This document shows positions 34,610-45,031 of a stretch of DNA of 64,000 bases, piece by piece. Origin of the DNA: Oscillospiraceae bacterium. GTDB taxonomy: Bacteria; Bacillota; Clostridia; Oscillospirales; JAAYXM01. Below the pieces are notes generated by a model. That model was not told the DNA's origin. It made no database searches and saw nothing but the letters and a program-made list of their open reading frames with translations. The stretch spans positions 31,729-95,728 of the forward strand of contig JAFQME010000020.1 of assembly GCA_017421025.1 (NCBI GenBank). Direction: 5' to 3'. Positions within the stretch are counted from its first letter, which is position 1; every line of letters begins with the position of its first letter. The position numbers were made by a program, and so were the translations under genes.

Positions 34610-36352
34610 ATGAGTATTTTTGATGCACTGGAACTCATTGGCGGTTTGTGTTTGTTCTTATTCGGCATGGACTTGATGGGAACTGCACTGGAACGCCGAG
34701 CAGGCGGAAAACTCCGTACTTTGCTCGGCAAACTCACCACCAACCGTTTTTCTGGGCTGCTCACGGGACTCGGGGTCACCTCGGTGATTCAGAGTTCGTC
34801 CGCAGCCACGGTTATGGTGGTCGGATTTGTAAACTCGGGGCTCATGACACTCCGCCAATCCATCGGGGTCATTATGGGTGCAAACATTGGCACCACGGTC
34901 ACCGCATGGATCTTAAGCCTTGGCGGAATCGACGGCTCGAACATGTTCATTCAACTCTTAAAGCCCACCTCGTTCACCCCGATTCTGGCCCTCATCGGCA
35001 TGGTTTTTCTCATGTTCTTTCAGAGCACGAAAAAGCGTGACACAGGCACCATCCTGCTCGGCTTCGCTACCCTGATGTTCGGCATGGATATTATGTCAGG
35101 CGCAGTCAGCGGCCTTGCGGATATCCCCGCATTCCAAAATCTGTTCCTGCTTTTTGAAAACCCGCTCCTGGGTGTTTTGGCAGGCGCAGTTCTTACCGCA
35201 ATCATCCAATCCAGCTCCGCATCGGTCGGCATTTTGCAGGCACTTTCCGCAACCGGATCGGTTTCCATGGCAGCGGCCATCCCGATCATCATGGGACAGA
35301 ACATCGGCACCACGGTGACTGCACTGATCTCCTGCATCGGCACCAACAAAAATGCACGTCGTGCCGCACTGGTCCATTTCTTCTTCAATGTGATCGGCAC
35401 CATCGTTTGGCTTACCATCTTCCTTTTACTCCAATGGCTGGTCAAGCCCGCATTTCTCAACGCATCGGCAACCCACGTGAGCATTGCGACAGCGCACTCT
35501 TTCTTCAATATCACATGTACCATCTTTATGTACCCGCTTGCAGGATTCCTGGAGAGACTGGTAATGCGTATTCTGCCCGAAACCGAAGCGGCCGACCCGA
35601 TCTCCGAACTCGACGACCGTCTGCTCACCACTCCTGCGTTTGCGATTGAGCGTTGCCGCACACTTGCTTTGGCAATGGCCGACACCTCAATCACCGCCTT
35701 CAAGCATGCACTTTCCGCTCTGCATGGGGAGAATGATCTTGCAGAATCCATTCGTGCAGCGGAGGAGAAAACCGATCATTACGAGGATATTTTGGGATCA
35801 TACCTGGTCAAAATCAGCGGTCTGTCCATCTCTGAAGCAGAGAGTGCTGAAATCTCGGTCCTACTGAAGATGATCGGCGATTTTGAGCGTATTTCCGACC
35901 ATGCGGTCAACTTACTCGAATCGGTGGAAGAATTGCATGAGAAAAAGATTTCTTTTACTCCGTCTGCACAGGCAGATTTAACGGTACTCTCGGATGCGGC
36001 AAACGAGATTTTGGATCTTGCACAGGATGCATTCCATTCAGGCGATTTTGCTGTTGCAAGCATGGTTGAGCCGTTGGAGCAGGTCATTGACGGGTTGAAA
36101 GTGCAGCTGCGTGACCGACACATCGCACGTCTCCAGCGTGGTGAATGTACCATCGAAACCGGGTTTATTTGGTCAAATCTGCTGACCGATTTTGAACGTG
36201 CGAGTGACCATTGCTCGAACATTGCGGGCTGTATCATCGATCTCTCACAAAACGATTTGAAACTACACGCATCCTTGCGTGATGCTCGTACCAACGACCC
36301 GAATTTCTTCCGTCATTACGAAAACTACAAGCAGAAATACAAGTTGGCATAA
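34610..36352 (+). CDS. Na+/phosphate cotransporter with PhoU-like domain
   Basis: 580 residues. Two inverted NptA repeats each bear the QSSSA motif (TSVIQSSSAATVM near 60; TAIIQSSSASVGIL near 200) within ~9 membrane segments. Residues ~340-570 form a cytoplasmic PhoU-type helical domain (ADTSITAFKHAL, KMIGDFERISDHAVNL). It probably imports phosphate with sodium. Own ribosome site AAGGAG; flanked by terminators on both sides. Confidence 0.92.
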   Translation: MSIFDALELIGGLCLFLFGMDLMGTALERRAGGKLRTLLGKLTTNRFSGLLTGLGVTSVIQSSSAATVMVVGFVNSGLMTLRQSIGVIMGANIGTTVTAWILSLGGIDGSNMFIQLLKPTSFTPILALIGMVFLMFFQSTKKRDTGTILLGFATLMFGMDIMSGAVSGLADIPAFQNLFLLFENPLLGVLAGAVLTAIIQSSSASVGILQALSATGSVSMAAAIPIIMGQNIGTTVTALISCIGTNKNARRAALVHFFFNVIGTIVWLTIFLLLQWLVKPAFLNASATHVSIATAHSFFNITCTIFMYPLAGFLERLVMRILPETEAADPISELDDRLLTTPAFAIERCRTLALAMADTSITAFKHALSALHGENDLAESIRAAEEKTDHYEDILGSYLVKISGLSISEAESAEISVLLKMIGDFERISDHAVNLLESVEELHEKKISFTPSAQADLTVLSDAANEILDLAQDAFHSGDFAVASMVEPLEQVIDGLKVQLRDRHIARLQRGECTIETGFIWSNLLTDFERASDHCSNIAGCIIDLSQNDLKLHASLRDARTNDPNFFRHYENYKQKYKLA

Positions 36353-36388
36353 AAAAACAGTCTGAGTCGTTTGACTCAGACTGTTTTT
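36353..36388. terminator. Bidirectional terminator
   Basis: A 15-bp perfect stem (AAAACAGTCTGAGTC and complement) with flanking A and T tracts sits between the convergent transporter and surface-protein genes. Confidence 0.9.
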
Positions 36389-36416
36389 ATTGTAAAGGGT
36401 CACTTGCGTTGTTGTT

Positions 36417-38741
36417 TCAATCTGTTTCGACCACATTCACAATGACCTGTGCCGCTTCTTTTTCCGCCTCAGATGCGGTATCCGATTCTAAGATTACGCT
36501 TGCAATCTCATAGATACTACGGGAAGAGGAAGTCTCAGCATAGATGACCGAATCATCCTCCATAATCGCATACGCACGGGCAGTATATGCACGGTTGTAA
36601 TTCTTCTCTGCAATGTGAGTGACAACCGCAGTGAAGGTTACGGATTCGTCGTCTTCTGCGTATTTGTATACAGCGGGGACTTTCACAACTGTTCTGCCGC
36701 CGAGTTCTGCACCGATTTTGAGATCTTCAAGATTTGTGAGATTCTCGGTCGGGATAAGAACAGTACCGTATTCCTTGACCTTGTCAAAATCACCCCTCTT
36801 TGCGATAGTCGAGGTAAAGCGCAATCCTTGCGGATCGGAGAGCCGCATTTGTGCGCCTTCCACGGTTGCGAGCGTGATGTCATACGGTTCCCAAAGCAGT
36901 TCGTACGAAGCATCTTTGGTAATGATGACCTTGGTATCCTCGGTATAGAGCGTTCCGTTTTCATCGCTAAATCCAATGAATTTGTAGCCGGGTTTGATGA
37001 CATAGGTTGCACGATCGGAAAGCTTGAGCATAATTTCCAGGTTTTCCGGAAGTTCGCCTGTTAAAATCCCGTTTTCATTGACAATGTCATACTCCGCCAT
37101 TTCATCAAGCGCTGCCTGCGTGAGTTCCCCGCCGCCGAGGTCCACGGTGAGTGTATGGGTGACAACCGCCAGTTCAAACAGAACTCTTGCCGGTGCGCCC
37201 GATACCGCAAAGCTGTACACACCTGCATCCGCAACCAACGGAGTCCCGTTGAGTGTTGCACTCAAAGTGACCTCACTTGGAACACGACTGACCGAGAGAG
37301 ATGCGATTTCACCGTCCTTGACATAGAACTTCCCGTTCTGCTCCACTGCGTTTTCGGAATACGAGACGCTTCCAAGGGTCGTCGGGAGGTTGTGGCTGAC
37401 CAGGTAATAGACATTTTTCAGTTTGGAATCCACTTGGATGTCGTCCACACCAAGATACACATGATAGAGTGCGTCCGGATTGTCGTAGGGGGTATCATCA
37501 TAGCCGATCACATTTCCGCCCGCTTTGTTTTCAAAACTTCCGCCCTCGAGGACGATGTCGCAGTTGCCCCAACGATTGGCAGACAGCGGAGAGTCGTACG
37601 AAATGATATAGCTTGCATTGTTGGAAATCAGTTTGGCGTTTTCTTTGACGGTGAGTCGAACCGGTGCAGGCGGGTCGTTTGCACCCACCGCAACCGCAGC
37701 GGTGAGGTCGTCGGTTGCCTCGATGGTGACGTTTCCGCCAATGACAAGTTCGGAAAAGCCGATTTCGTTCTGAGAAGAATAAATCTTAACCGGTGCATAT
37801 AAGGAAACACTTGAGCCGGTCGGTACCTCTGTCGCATCGTAATTGTAAGTGATTTTACCGGTGCCGGTCATGGTAAGTTTTGCCCCTGCGACACCGCCGA
37901 CACTAATGTAGCGATTGCGGTTGATTGTGATGTTCTTTCCGTTTAAATCAAATGTAACGTCTGCAGGGCCGTACAGTGATGCACTGTCACTCATCTCTTC
38001 AATGTCATGTAAAAGCGTGACTTTGGAGCCAAAACTGCCCGATGCGGCATAGAATGCCTTCCTCAGTGTTTCGTAGTAAATCACGACCCCGTTTGAGAAG
38101 GTGACAGACGCCTCCGCATCCGCTGCGGCGACCGTCTGCACGGTTGCACTTCCAAACTCGGTTGCGACCCCGTTGTTATAACCGGTCGAGAGATACACGG
38201 TAAAGCGAGAGTGAAACGTACTTGTGCCAAGAGTGGGCGGAGTCGTTCCCGCAAAGTTCACATAACTGGTTGTTGAGGAATAGAATGCACTATTTCCTAT
38301 CTCAAGATCACGGTTTGCTTCGATGGTCAGATACAAGCCATATCTTCCGCAATTATAAAACGCTTTTGACCCGATGCTTTTGACCGACGACGGGATGCTC
38401 AGCGCCCTAAGCCCGTTGCAGAATTCAAATGCGCTGGCACCGATCCCTTCGAGTGTAGACGGAAAGGTCACGAATTTCACACCGGTACAGCGGTAAAATG
38501 CTTTACTACCGATGGAGGTGATGCCCTCCCCGATCACAACACCTTTAAGACTCGTATTCGAGTTGAAGGCAGAGTCGTTGATCGTACCTGTTCCGCTGAT
38601 TGTCAGCACGCCGTTATCATCAATGGTATAGGTCGCATTGGTGCCGCATGAGCCGGTCGTCACTGCACTTGCGGTCATCGCAGGAAACATACTCACCAGC
38701 AGGACCAATACCAAAACAAAACTCAAAAACCTCTTTCTCAC
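36417..38741 (-). CDS. Secreted BspA-type leucine-rich-repeat surface protein
   Basis: 774 residues from a GTG at 38741, 8 bases after AAAGGAGG; an upstream ATG at 38771 is behind that site. A signal peptide (FLSFVLVLVLLVSMFPAMTASA) is followed by BspA-like LRRs at ~50-180 (IGSKAFYRC, IGASAFEFC, IGSKAFYNC). A beta-rich middle resembles bacterial surface pectate-lyase-like or adhesin segments, and a C-terminal region has repeated Ig-like strands. No LPXTG or SLH anchor is seen. Likely a secreted or envelope adhesin; partner unknown. Confidence 0.83.
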   Translation of the reverse strand: MRKRFLSFVLVLVLLVSMFPAMTASAVTTGSCGTNATYTIDDNGVLTISGTGTINDSAFNSNTSLKGVVIGEGITSIGSKAFYRCTGVKFVTFPSTLEGIGASAFEFCNGLRALSIPSSVKSIGSKAFYNCGRYGLYLTIEANRDLEIGNSAFYSSTTSYVNFAGTTPPTLGTSTFHSRFTVYLSTGYNNGVATEFGSATVQTVAAADAEASVTFSNGVVIYYETLRKAFYAASGSFGSKVTLLHDIEEMSDSASLYGPADVTFDLNGKNITINRNRYISVGGVAGAKLTMTGTGKITYNYDATEVPTGSSVSLYAPVKIYSSQNEIGFSELVIGGNVTIEATDDLTAAVAVGANDPPAPVRLTVKENAKLISNNASYIISYDSPLSANRWGNCDIVLEGGSFENKAGGNVIGYDDTPYDNPDALYHVYLGVDDIQVDSKLKNVYYLVSHNLPTTLGSVSYSENAVEQNGKFYVKDGEIASLSVSRVPSEVTLSATLNGTPLVADAGVYSFAVSGAPARVLFELAVVTHTLTVDLGGGELTQAALDEMAEYDIVNENGILTGELPENLEIMLKLSDRATYVIKPGYKFIGFSDENGTLYTEDTKVIITKDASYELLWEPYDITLATVEGAQMRLSDPQGLRFTSTIAKRGDFDKVKEYGTVLIPTENLTNLEDLKIGAELGGRTVVKVPAVYKYAEDDESVTFTAVVTHIAEKNYNRAYTARAYAIMEDDSVIYAETSSSRSIYEIASVILESDTASEAEKEAAQVIVNVVETD

Positions 38742-38804
38742 AATAATTCCTCCTTTGGTTTTCTTGCGCATATTCTATCACAGTTTTCCCGCAAAAAAAC
38801 AAGG

Positions 38805-38836
38805 TGAGTCAAATTCGACCATTTTTGAGTCAAATT
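38805..38836. repeat. Paired direct repeat upstream of the surface-protein gene
   Basis: TGAGTCAAATT occurs at 38805-38815 and 38826-38836, 21 bp apart (two helical turns), 64 bases before the GTG start. Could be a tandem regulator site; no regulator is identified. Confidence 0.5.
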
Positions 38837-38849
38837 GGATTCTCCACAA

Positions 38850-38889
38850 AAAAACACTCCGTGAAGACGCCTTTCACGGAGTGTTTTTT
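38850..38889. terminator. Terminator after trmB
   Basis: A 15-bp stem (AAAACACTCCGTGAA and complement) with a 7-base loop has T/A tracts both sides, three bases after the trmB stop. Confidence 0.88.
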
Positions 38890-38891
38890 CA

Positions 38892-39539
38892 TTAGGTTCG
38901 TTTGGTCTCCTGTTTATATGCCTCGGTGCGGTAGATGGGCATACCGAGTTCGGTGAATCGGGTTTCGTACTCGGTCATGATATTCGGTGTGTCGGTCGCA
39001 TGCAGATCGAAAGTGATGTTCTTGAGGCGGTAGCCCACTTCGGAAAACTCATTTAAGGAAAACTCAAAGAGTTTTTGGTTATCGGTTTTCTGGAAGATGG
39101 CGCCATCAGCCTTCAAAGCGTCCCAATAGAGTGAGAGGAACGAGCGGTAGGTCAGCCGGCGCTTCCACTGCTTCTTTTTGGGCCACGGGTCACTGAAGTT
39201 GAGATAAATGCGATCGAGTTCTCCCGTTGCAAAGAAGTCGGGCAAATTCACCGCATCCACGTCTAAAAAACGGATATTGGAAAGCCCTGCTGCGATGGCT
39301 TTTTCCGCAGCCACCACCAAGGCTCCCTCTTCACGCTCAATCCCGACGAAGAAAATATCCGGGTTTTCTTTTGCGGTTTCCACCAAGAACTTCCCTTTTC
39401 CTGCGCCGATCTCCAAATGGAGCTGACTTCCGCCGAACGTGGAGAGCCACTTGCCGCAATATGCGGTGGGTTCTTCCAAAATCATCCCTGCGCAACGCTC
39501 AAGGCGTTTGGGCAGGTTGGGTTTTTTTCTCATTCTCAC
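38892..39539 (-). CDS. trmB: tRNA (guanine-46-N7)-methyltransferase
   Basis: 215 residues from GTG 39539, giving the typical opening VRMRKKPNLP, with GTAGGGA 7 bases upstream. LHLEIGAGKGKFL is the SAM site, and LNFSDPWPKKKQWKRRL is the TrmB signature. It methylates G46 in the tRNA variable loop. It lies ten bases after gltX in the glnS-gltX-trmB run. Confidence 0.94.
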   Translation of the reverse strand: MRMRKKPNLPKRLERCAGMILEEPTAYCGKWLSTFGGSQLHLEIGAGKGKFLVETAKENPDIFFVGIEREEGALVVAAEKAIAAGLSNIRFLDVDAVNLPDFFATGELDRIYLNFSDPWPKKKQWKRRLTYRSFLSLYWDALKADGAIFQKTDNQKLFEFSLNEFSEVGYRLKNITFDLHATDTPNIMTEYETRFTELGMPIYRTEAYKQETKRT

Positions 39540-39549
39540 AGGATGTTCC

Positions 39550-41028
39550 CTACTTTCCGAGAAGTTCGATGCCGACACGCATTCTGCGCAGGCTCTCTTC
39601 CTTGCCCAGGATGTGACAAAGTTCTACACCGCCGCCCGGGGTGGTCTGTTTTCCGGAAAGTGCGGTACGAAGCGGCCAAAGCACATAGCCGTTTTTGTAG
39701 CCTTTTTCCTCGATGTAAGCAAACAATGCGGCATGGATGCCGTCGAAACTCCAGTCAGAAATCCCCTCGATGACCGGAAGCAGTTCTTTTAAGACTTCCA
39801 AAGAGCCTGCTTCGTCGGTTTTCATCTTCTTATGGCAGTAGAGCGCAGTATCGTACTCGGGGAGTGCATCGAAGAAATCCACCTTTTCCGGAATGTCGGT
39901 AAGTCTTTCGCAGCGGGGCTGAAGGAGCGGTGCGATCAGACGGGTGTCGATTGCGGGGTTTTTCACGGTCTCACGCAGATACGGCTCTGCGATGGTGTGG
40001 AATTCTTCGGGAGAGAGCGCACGGATGTACTCACTGTTGATGTAGTTGAGCTTGACCATATCGAAAATCGCAGGTGATTTGGAAATGCCGCGAATTTCAA
40101 AGACATCAATGAGTTCTTGGAGCGAGAAGATTTCACGCTCGCCGCCCGGGCTCCAGCCGAGAAGTGCAACATAGTTGATGAGCGCATCACGCAGATAGCC
40201 CATGTTGAGGAGATCTTCGTAAGACGGATCCCCTTTTCTCTTGGAGAGTTTTTCGGTGGCATTTTTCATGACAGGTGCGCAGTGGACATACACCGGGACC
40301 TCCCAGCCGAATGCCTGATAGAGCAAGTTGTACTTTGGTGCGGAGGAGAGATATTCCATACCACGCACCACATGGGTGATGCCCATGAGATGGTCATCGA
40401 CCACGTTTGCGAAGTTATAGGTAGGAAGCCCATCGGACTTCAGGAGAATCTGATCGTCGAGTTCTTCGTTGTCCACCGAGATTTCGCCGAATACCACGTC
40501 GTTAAAGGTGGTTTTCCCTTCTCTCGGCATTTTCTGACGGATGACGTAGGACTCCCCTGCATCCAGCTTTGCCTGCACCTCTTCCGCACTCAAACGGGAG
40601 CAACGGCCGTCATACTTTGCGGGCATACCGTCTGCCGGGGCATGACGATCTTCCTTGCCACAGAAGCAATAGTACGCAGCGCCACGCTCGACGAGGAGTT
40701 CTGCGTAGTGACGGTAGAGGTCACGGCGCTCACTTTGGACATACGGGCCGACCGGACCGCCGATATCGGGGCCTTCGTCATAGTGAAGCCCGGTTTCGTG
40801 CATGGTGCGGTAGATGAGGTCCACAGCACCCTCCACATAGCGTTCCTGATCGGTGTCCTCGATGCGGAGGATGAAGTCTCCGCCCTCGTGTTTGGTGATG
40901 AAATATGCATACAACGCAGTACGCAGATTTCCGATATGCATATACCCGGTGGGCGACGGTGCGAAACGGGTTCTCACCTTGCCGTGCGGGATTTTCGCTT
41001 CTTGTTCTTCAAAAAACTTCTGATCCAT
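39550..41028 (-). CDS. gltX: Glutamyl-tRNA synthetase
   Basis: 492 residues from ATG 41028 (AGGAG seven bases upstream); the open frame extends to 41175 only as a glnS shadow. Class I motifs: [17 protein letters not shown] (HIGH) and KLSKRKG (KMSKS). Charges Glu to tRNA(Glu). With glnS next to it, it need not misacylate tRNA(Gln), so a discriminating enzyme is likely. Confidence 0.96.
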   Translation of the reverse strand: MDQKFFEEQEAKIPHGKVRTRFAPSPTGYMHIGNLRTALYAYFITKHEGGDFILRIEDTDQERYVEGAVDLIYRTMHETGLHYDEGPDIGGPVGPYVQSERRDLYRHYAELLVERGAAYYCFCGKEDRHAPADGMPAKYDGRCSRLSAEEVQAKLDAGESYVIRQKMPREGKTTFNDVVFGEISVDNEELDDQILLKSDGLPTYNFANVVDDHLMGITHVVRGMEYLSSAPKYNLLYQAFGWEVPVYVHCAPVMKNATEKLSKRKGDPSYEDLLNMGYLRDALINYVALLGWSPGGEREIFSLQELIDVFEIRGISKSPAIFDMVKLNYINSEYIRALSPEEFHTIAEPYLRETVKNPAIDTRLIAPLLQPRCERLTDIPEKVDFFDALPEYDTALYCHKKMKTDEAGSLEVLKELLPVIEGISDWSFDGIHAALFAYIEEKGYKNGYVLWPLRTALSGKQTTPGGGVELCHILGKEESLRRMRVGIELLGK

Positions 41029-41038
41029 GATGCTTCTC

Positions 41039-42712
41039 CTATGCCTTTTTCTTTGCCCAGGAATCCTTGAGGGAAACCGTGCGGTTAAAGACCAAATGCT
41101 CGGGGGTGCTGGTCTTGGAATCCACGCAGAAATACCCCATACGCAAGAACTGGAAGCGATCGCCGAGTGCGGCATCCTTCAAAAACGGCTCGCACTTACA
41201 ATCGTTCAGCACCTTGAGGGAATCCGGGTTTAAGTTATCGGTAAAGCTGCCGCCTTCCGGGACGTCACCCGGGTTTTCAGCGGAGAACAGATTCTCATAG
41301 AATCGAACTTCTGCATCCACAGCATGGCGTGCGGAGACCCAATGAATGGTACCCTTGACACGGCGGCCGTCCGGCGTTCCGCCACCACGGCTTTCGGGGT
41401 CGTAAGTCGCATGGACCACGGTGACCTTGCCGTTTTCGTCTTTTTCGCAGCTTGTGCAGGTGACGTAATACGCATATTTGAGGCGGACTTCATTTCCCGG
41501 GAACAGACGGAAGTAGCCCTTGACCGGTTCTTCCATGAAATCATCCGCTTCGATGTAGAGTTCACGGCTGAACGGAACGGTGTGGCTTCCTGCCGCTTCG
41601 TCATTGGGGTTGTTCTGAGCGTCAAATTCCTCCACCAGATCCTCGGGATAGTTATCAATCACCAATTTGATGGGATCGAGTACCGCCATGGCACGGGTGG
41701 CACATTCGTTCAAATCCTCACGGATACAATGCTCGAGGAAGGAATAATCCACGATGCTGTATGTTTTTGCAACACCGATACGTTCACAGAAATTACGGAT
41801 GGATGCCGGGGTATAACCACGGCGACGGAGACCCGACAAAGTGGGCATACGAGGATCGTTCCAACCGTCTACATGACCTTCTTCGACGAGCTGACGCAGA
41901 TAGCGTTTGCTCATGACCGTGTGGGTCAGGTTCAGACGAGAGAATTCGATCTGGCGAGGGGGTTTGTCAAAGCCTAAGTTTTCTACCACCCAATTGTAGA
42001 GCGGACGGTGGTTTTCAAACTCAATGGAGCAGAGGGAATGGGTGATGCCCTCAAGCGCATCCTGGATGGGATGAGCAAAGTCATAGAGCGGATAGATGCA
42101 CCAGGTATTGCCCTGACGGTGATGCTCGGCACGCACGATGCGGTAAATCGCCGGGTCACGCAGGTTCATATTGGAAGATGCCATGTCGATCTTGGCACGC
42201 AGGGTGCGGGATCCGTCCGGAAACTCCCCGTTTTTCATCGCTTCAAAAAGAGCGAGGTTTTCCTCGACACTACGGTCACGGTACGGGCTGTTTTTGCCCG
42301 GCTCGGTGAGGGTGCCTCGGTATTCACTCATTTGGTCTGCGGTCAGGTCACACACATATGCCTTGCCGTCACGAATGAGTTTGCATGCAAATTCATAACA
42401 CTGCGGGAAATAGTCCGAGCCGTAGAAGATGCCGCCGGTGGGCTCTGCGCCAAGCCAGCGCAGATCTTCTTCGATCGAGCGGACATATTCATCGTCCTCA
42501 CGGACCGGGTTGGTATCGTCATATCTCAGGTTGAAACTTCCGCCGTATTTTTGCGCAGTTCCTGCACTGATCCAGATCGCTTTTGCGGATCCGATGTGCA
42601 AATACCCGTTTGGCTCCGGCGGGAAACGGGTGTGGATCGGGGTGCGACAAGCACCTTTCGTTAAATCCTCATCAATCAATTCATGAATGAAATTGGTATT
42701 CACAGTATCCAT
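41039..42712 (-). CDS. glnS: Glutaminyl-tRNA synthetase
   Basis: 557 residues. [18 protein letters not shown] is the GlnRS-type HIGH region and VMSKRYL the KMSKS loop; the C-terminal two-barrel anticodon domain follows. A eukaryote-derived enzyme found in only some Bacillota, it makes Gln-tRNA(Gln) directly. That relieves GatCAB (10705-13571) of the Gln pathway. Likely promoter on the minus strand: TTGAGT, 18 bp, TAAAAT just upstream. Confidence 0.97.
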   Translation of the reverse strand: MDTVNTNFIHELIDEDLTKGACRTPIHTRFPPEPNGYLHIGSAKAIWISAGTAQKYGGSFNLRYDDTNPVREDDEYVRSIEEDLRWLGAEPTGGIFYGSDYFPQCYEFACKLIRDGKAYVCDLTADQMSEYRGTLTEPGKNSPYRDRSVEENLALFEAMKNGEFPDGSRTLRAKIDMASSNMNLRDPAIYRIVRAEHHRQGNTWCIYPLYDFAHPIQDALEGITHSLCSIEFENHRPLYNWVVENLGFDKPPRQIEFSRLNLTHTVMSKRYLRQLVEEGHVDGWNDPRMPTLSGLRRRGYTPASIRNFCERIGVAKTYSIVDYSFLEHCIREDLNECATRAMAVLDPIKLVIDNYPEDLVEEFDAQNNPNDEAAGSHTVPFSRELYIEADDFMEEPVKGYFRLFPGNEVRLKYAYYVTCTSCEKDENGKVTVVHATYDPESRGGGTPDGRRVKGTIHWVSARHAVDAEVRFYENLFSAENPGDVPEGGSFTDNLNPDSLKVLNDCKCEPFLKDAALGDRFQFLRMGYFCVDSKTSTPEHLVFNRTVSLKDSWAKKKA

Positions 42713-42783
42713 AATTTTACGCCTCCATTCCTAATTTATTATTTTACCACAACTTCCCTGCAATACTCAAGAGGAAATTATCA

Positions 42784-42812
42784 TTGATTTGCACCGATTT
42801 CTGTGATATATT
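42784..42812 (+). promoter_or_regulatory. Promoter of the DUF2334-like gene
   Basis: TTGATT (42784-42789), 17 bp, TATATT (42807-42812), divergent from glnS. Confidence 0.55.
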
Positions 42813-42840
42813 GGTACTCAGAACAGAAAGGGGTGAAATC

Positions 42841-43575
42841 ATGTTTCTCATTCGGTTAGATGACGCATCTGTGCATATGGACACCAAAAAATGGGGTGCG
42901 GTGGAAGCGGTTTTAACCAAGCATGATCTCGCACCGATTGTTGGCATCATTCCCAATAACCAAGATCCCACCTTGTGTGATGTTTACGAGGAGAATCCCG
43001 GGTTTTGGGACACTGCGTCGGAATGGAAAAAACGTGGTTGGCGAATTGCACTTCACGGATACAATCATGTTTACACCCAAACAAACGGCGGAATCAATCC
43101 TGTGAACAACTACTCGGAATTTGCAGGACTTTCGCTTTCCGAGCAGAAGCAGAAAATTGCCGACGGATATGCAATCCTTTCCGAGAAGGGACTCAAGCCA
43201 GATCTGTTCTTCGCACCGGCGCACACTTACGATGAAAACACGCTTTCCGCACTGGAAAGCGAAACCGAGATTCGCATCATCAGTGATACGGTGGCAAACG
43301 ATGTATACAAAAGAGGTGCGTTTTATTATATCCCGCAACAAACCGGGAAACCGAGAAAGCTCCCGCTCAAAACCGTGACGGTTTGCCTGCATCCGAACAC
43401 CATGTCGGAGACGGCGATTGGTGAGTTGGATGCGTTTCTTGCAAAAAACCGTGCTCTATTCGGAAACGCAAATGATGTTGTTTTGAAAGACTCTCCTCCG
43501 TCGTTTTTGGACCGTGCCTTAAAAATCGCATATTTTGGACTCCGCAGAATCAAGAAAGCGTTATCGAAACGATAA
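42841..43575 (+). CDS. Polysaccharide-deacetylase-like protein (DUF2334 type)
   Basis: 244 residues. FLIRLDDAS near the start and RIALHGYNHVYT (~75) are the metal-binding Asp and HxxxH patterns of carbohydrate esterase/NodB-like TIM barrels; FFAPAHTYDENTL adds another conserved block. No signal peptide, so intracellular or using another route. Could act on a glycan or glycolipid N-acetyl group; the substrate is unknown. The terminator hairpin overlaps its last codons. Confidence 0.78.
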   Translation: MFLIRLDDASVHMDTKKWGAVEAVLTKHDLAPIVGIIPNNQDPTLCDVYEENPGFWDTASEWKKRGWRIALHGYNHVYTQTNGGINPVNNYSEFAGLSLSEQKQKIADGYAILSEKGLKPDLFFAPAHTYDENTLSALESETEIRIISDTVANDVYKRGAFYYIPQQTGKPRKLPLKTVTVCLHPNTMSETAIGELDAFLAKNRALFGNANDVVLKDSPPSFLDRALKIAYFGLRRIKKALSKR

Positions 43576-43586
43576 CGCTTTTTTCT
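43556..43586 (+). terminator. Terminator overlapping the end of the DUF2334-like gene
   Basis: Stem AAGCGTTATCG/CGATAACGCTT, loop AAA, then six T; the stop codon lies inside the 3' arm. Confidence 0.9.
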
Positions 43587-43623
43587 TTGCTTTCATAAGA
43601 TACTTTTGAAAGGGTGTCTTACG

Positions 43624-44166
43624 TTGGTTGTATTTCTTTTGCTTGCTGTTGTGCTTAATTTCGATGCGCTCTCGATCGGGTTGTCTTATGGGATGCGAGG
43701 CATCCGACTCCCGCTTTTTTCCCTCTTGTTTCTCTCCGCCTCCTCGGTTGTGTATGCGGTTTTGGCAGAAGCTGCAGGGCATTTGTTTCTGCAGCAGTTC
43801 CCGACAACACTTGTGTCACTGATCGGGGCATCGGTGCTGTTGGTAATCGGAATCCTTACACTACATTCGGCGTTCGGCGACAATACCGATTACGATTTTG
43901 ACCGCTCAAACTCCATCAATTTTGCAGAAGGAGCAGCACTCGCACTTGCACTTTCGCTGGATGCGGTGGGAACTGCTTTCTCCTTAAACGCAGAGGTCCC
44001 GTTTGTGTTTCCGTGTTTGATCGGGTTGTGCCAGTTTCTCTTTCTCTTGATTGGGAAAAAAGCAGGCGCACACCTTGCTTCCGTAACGGAATGCTCGGCA
44101 TGCGCCCTACATTTGATTTCCGGAGTGATTTTGATTTTCCTTGCGTTTATGCGTTTGCTTCTTTGA
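43624..44166 (+). CDS. ytaF: Sporulation membrane protein YtaF-like (MntP-related)
   Basis: About 180 residues, six membrane helices in two related halves. NFDALSIGLSYGMRGIRLP and ALSLDAVGTAFSL are the paired Asp-bearing helices of the YtaF/MntP cation family. TTG 43624 is favoured because AAAGGGTG lies before it; TTG 43606 is possible. YtaF is a sporulation-linked relative of manganese exporter MntP; transport is not proven. Its last 20 bases overlap hslO, convergent. Confidence 0.82.
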   Translation: MVVFLLLAVVLNFDALSIGLSYGMRGIRLPLFSLLFLSASSVVYAVLAEAAGHLFLQQFPTTLVSLIGASVLLVIGILTLHSAFGDNTDYDFDRSNSINFAEGAALALALSLDAVGTAFSLNAEVPFVFPCLIGLCQFLFLLIGKKAGAHLASVTECSACALHLISGVILIFLAFMRLLL

Positions 44167-45031
44167 GCAGGTCTTCGATATCGTCGTAGGTAAAGCGGTA
44201 AACCTCATCACAGAATTGGCAGTTGACCTCTGCGGTATCCTGCTCACGGTGGAGGCGTTCCAACTCTTCTCTGCCAAGGCTCAAGAGCACCTCACGCACA
44301 CGCTCACGGGAACAGGTGCAGCGGTAGCCCACTTCTTCCTCGGAGAGGAAATTGCAATCAAAGCCGCTTAAAACCTGCTCCATCATCTCACGCAAGGTAT
44401 AGCCTTGGTCTAAATAGGTGGTAACCGGTTTTGCTCGGGCGATGCAGATTTCAAGCTGGGTGATGGTTTCCTCCTTCACACCCGGAAGCAGCGAGATGAT
44501 ATAACCGCCTGCTCGCTTGATGGAGTAGTCACGGTCCACCAATACGCCCAAAGCACAGGCAGACGGGACTTGCTCACTCTCAGCGAGGTAGGCGGTGATG
44601 TCCTCTGCGATTTCACCGCTGCGCAGCTCGATTTGACCCACATACGGGTCTTTGAGGCCGATGTCTTTAATGACAGTAAGGCTTCCCCCTACCCCAACCG
44701 CTGCGGCAACATCGAGTTTGCCATCCGGACGCAACGGCAGATCAAGCAGCGGGCGCTGGCAGTAGCCACGGACCCAGCCGTTTTCATCCGAAACCACGAC
44801 AATGCTGCCCAACGGACCGCCGCCGTTGATTCGGATGGTGAGGGAGTTGCCCTCGGTTTTCAAATCATTCCCCAACAGTGATGCGGCAAGCAGGGTTCTG
44901 CCCAATGCTGCCGACGCCACCGGGGAGGTGTTGTGAATTTCTCTTGCACGCTGGACCAAGGTCCGCCCTGTGATTGCAGAAAAACGGATGGCACCGCCGC
45001 CCGCTGTTCCACGCAAAATCTGATCTTTCAT
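44147..45031 (-). CDS. hslO: Redox-regulated chaperone Hsp33
   Basis: 294 residues. The C-terminal zinc switch CxC...CxxC is intact (RCTCSRERV and NCQFCDEVY). Hsp33 is activated when these cysteines are oxidised and protects unfolded proteins. ATG 45031 immediately follows the methyltransferase stop (TAAATG). Confidence 0.95.
   Translation of the reverse strand: MKDQILRGTAGGGAIRFSAITGRTLVQRAREIHNTSPVASAALGRTLLAASLLGNDLKTEGNSLTIRINGGGPLGSIVVVSDENGWVRGYCQRPLLDLPLRPDGKLDVAAAVGVGGSLTVIKDIGLKDPYVGQIELRSGEIAEDITAYLAESEQVPSACALGVLVDRDYSIKRAGGYIISLLPGVKEETITQLEICIARAKPVTTYLDQGYTLREMMEQVLSGFDCNFLSEEEVGYRCTCSRERVREVLLSLGREELERLHREQDTAEVNCQFCDEVYRFTYDDIEDLLKEANA

Noticed and set aside
43624..44166. Calling this gene the manganese exporter mntP
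   Set aside because: The Asp-bearing helices are shared by both families, but the spacing and the spore-former context fit YtaF better.
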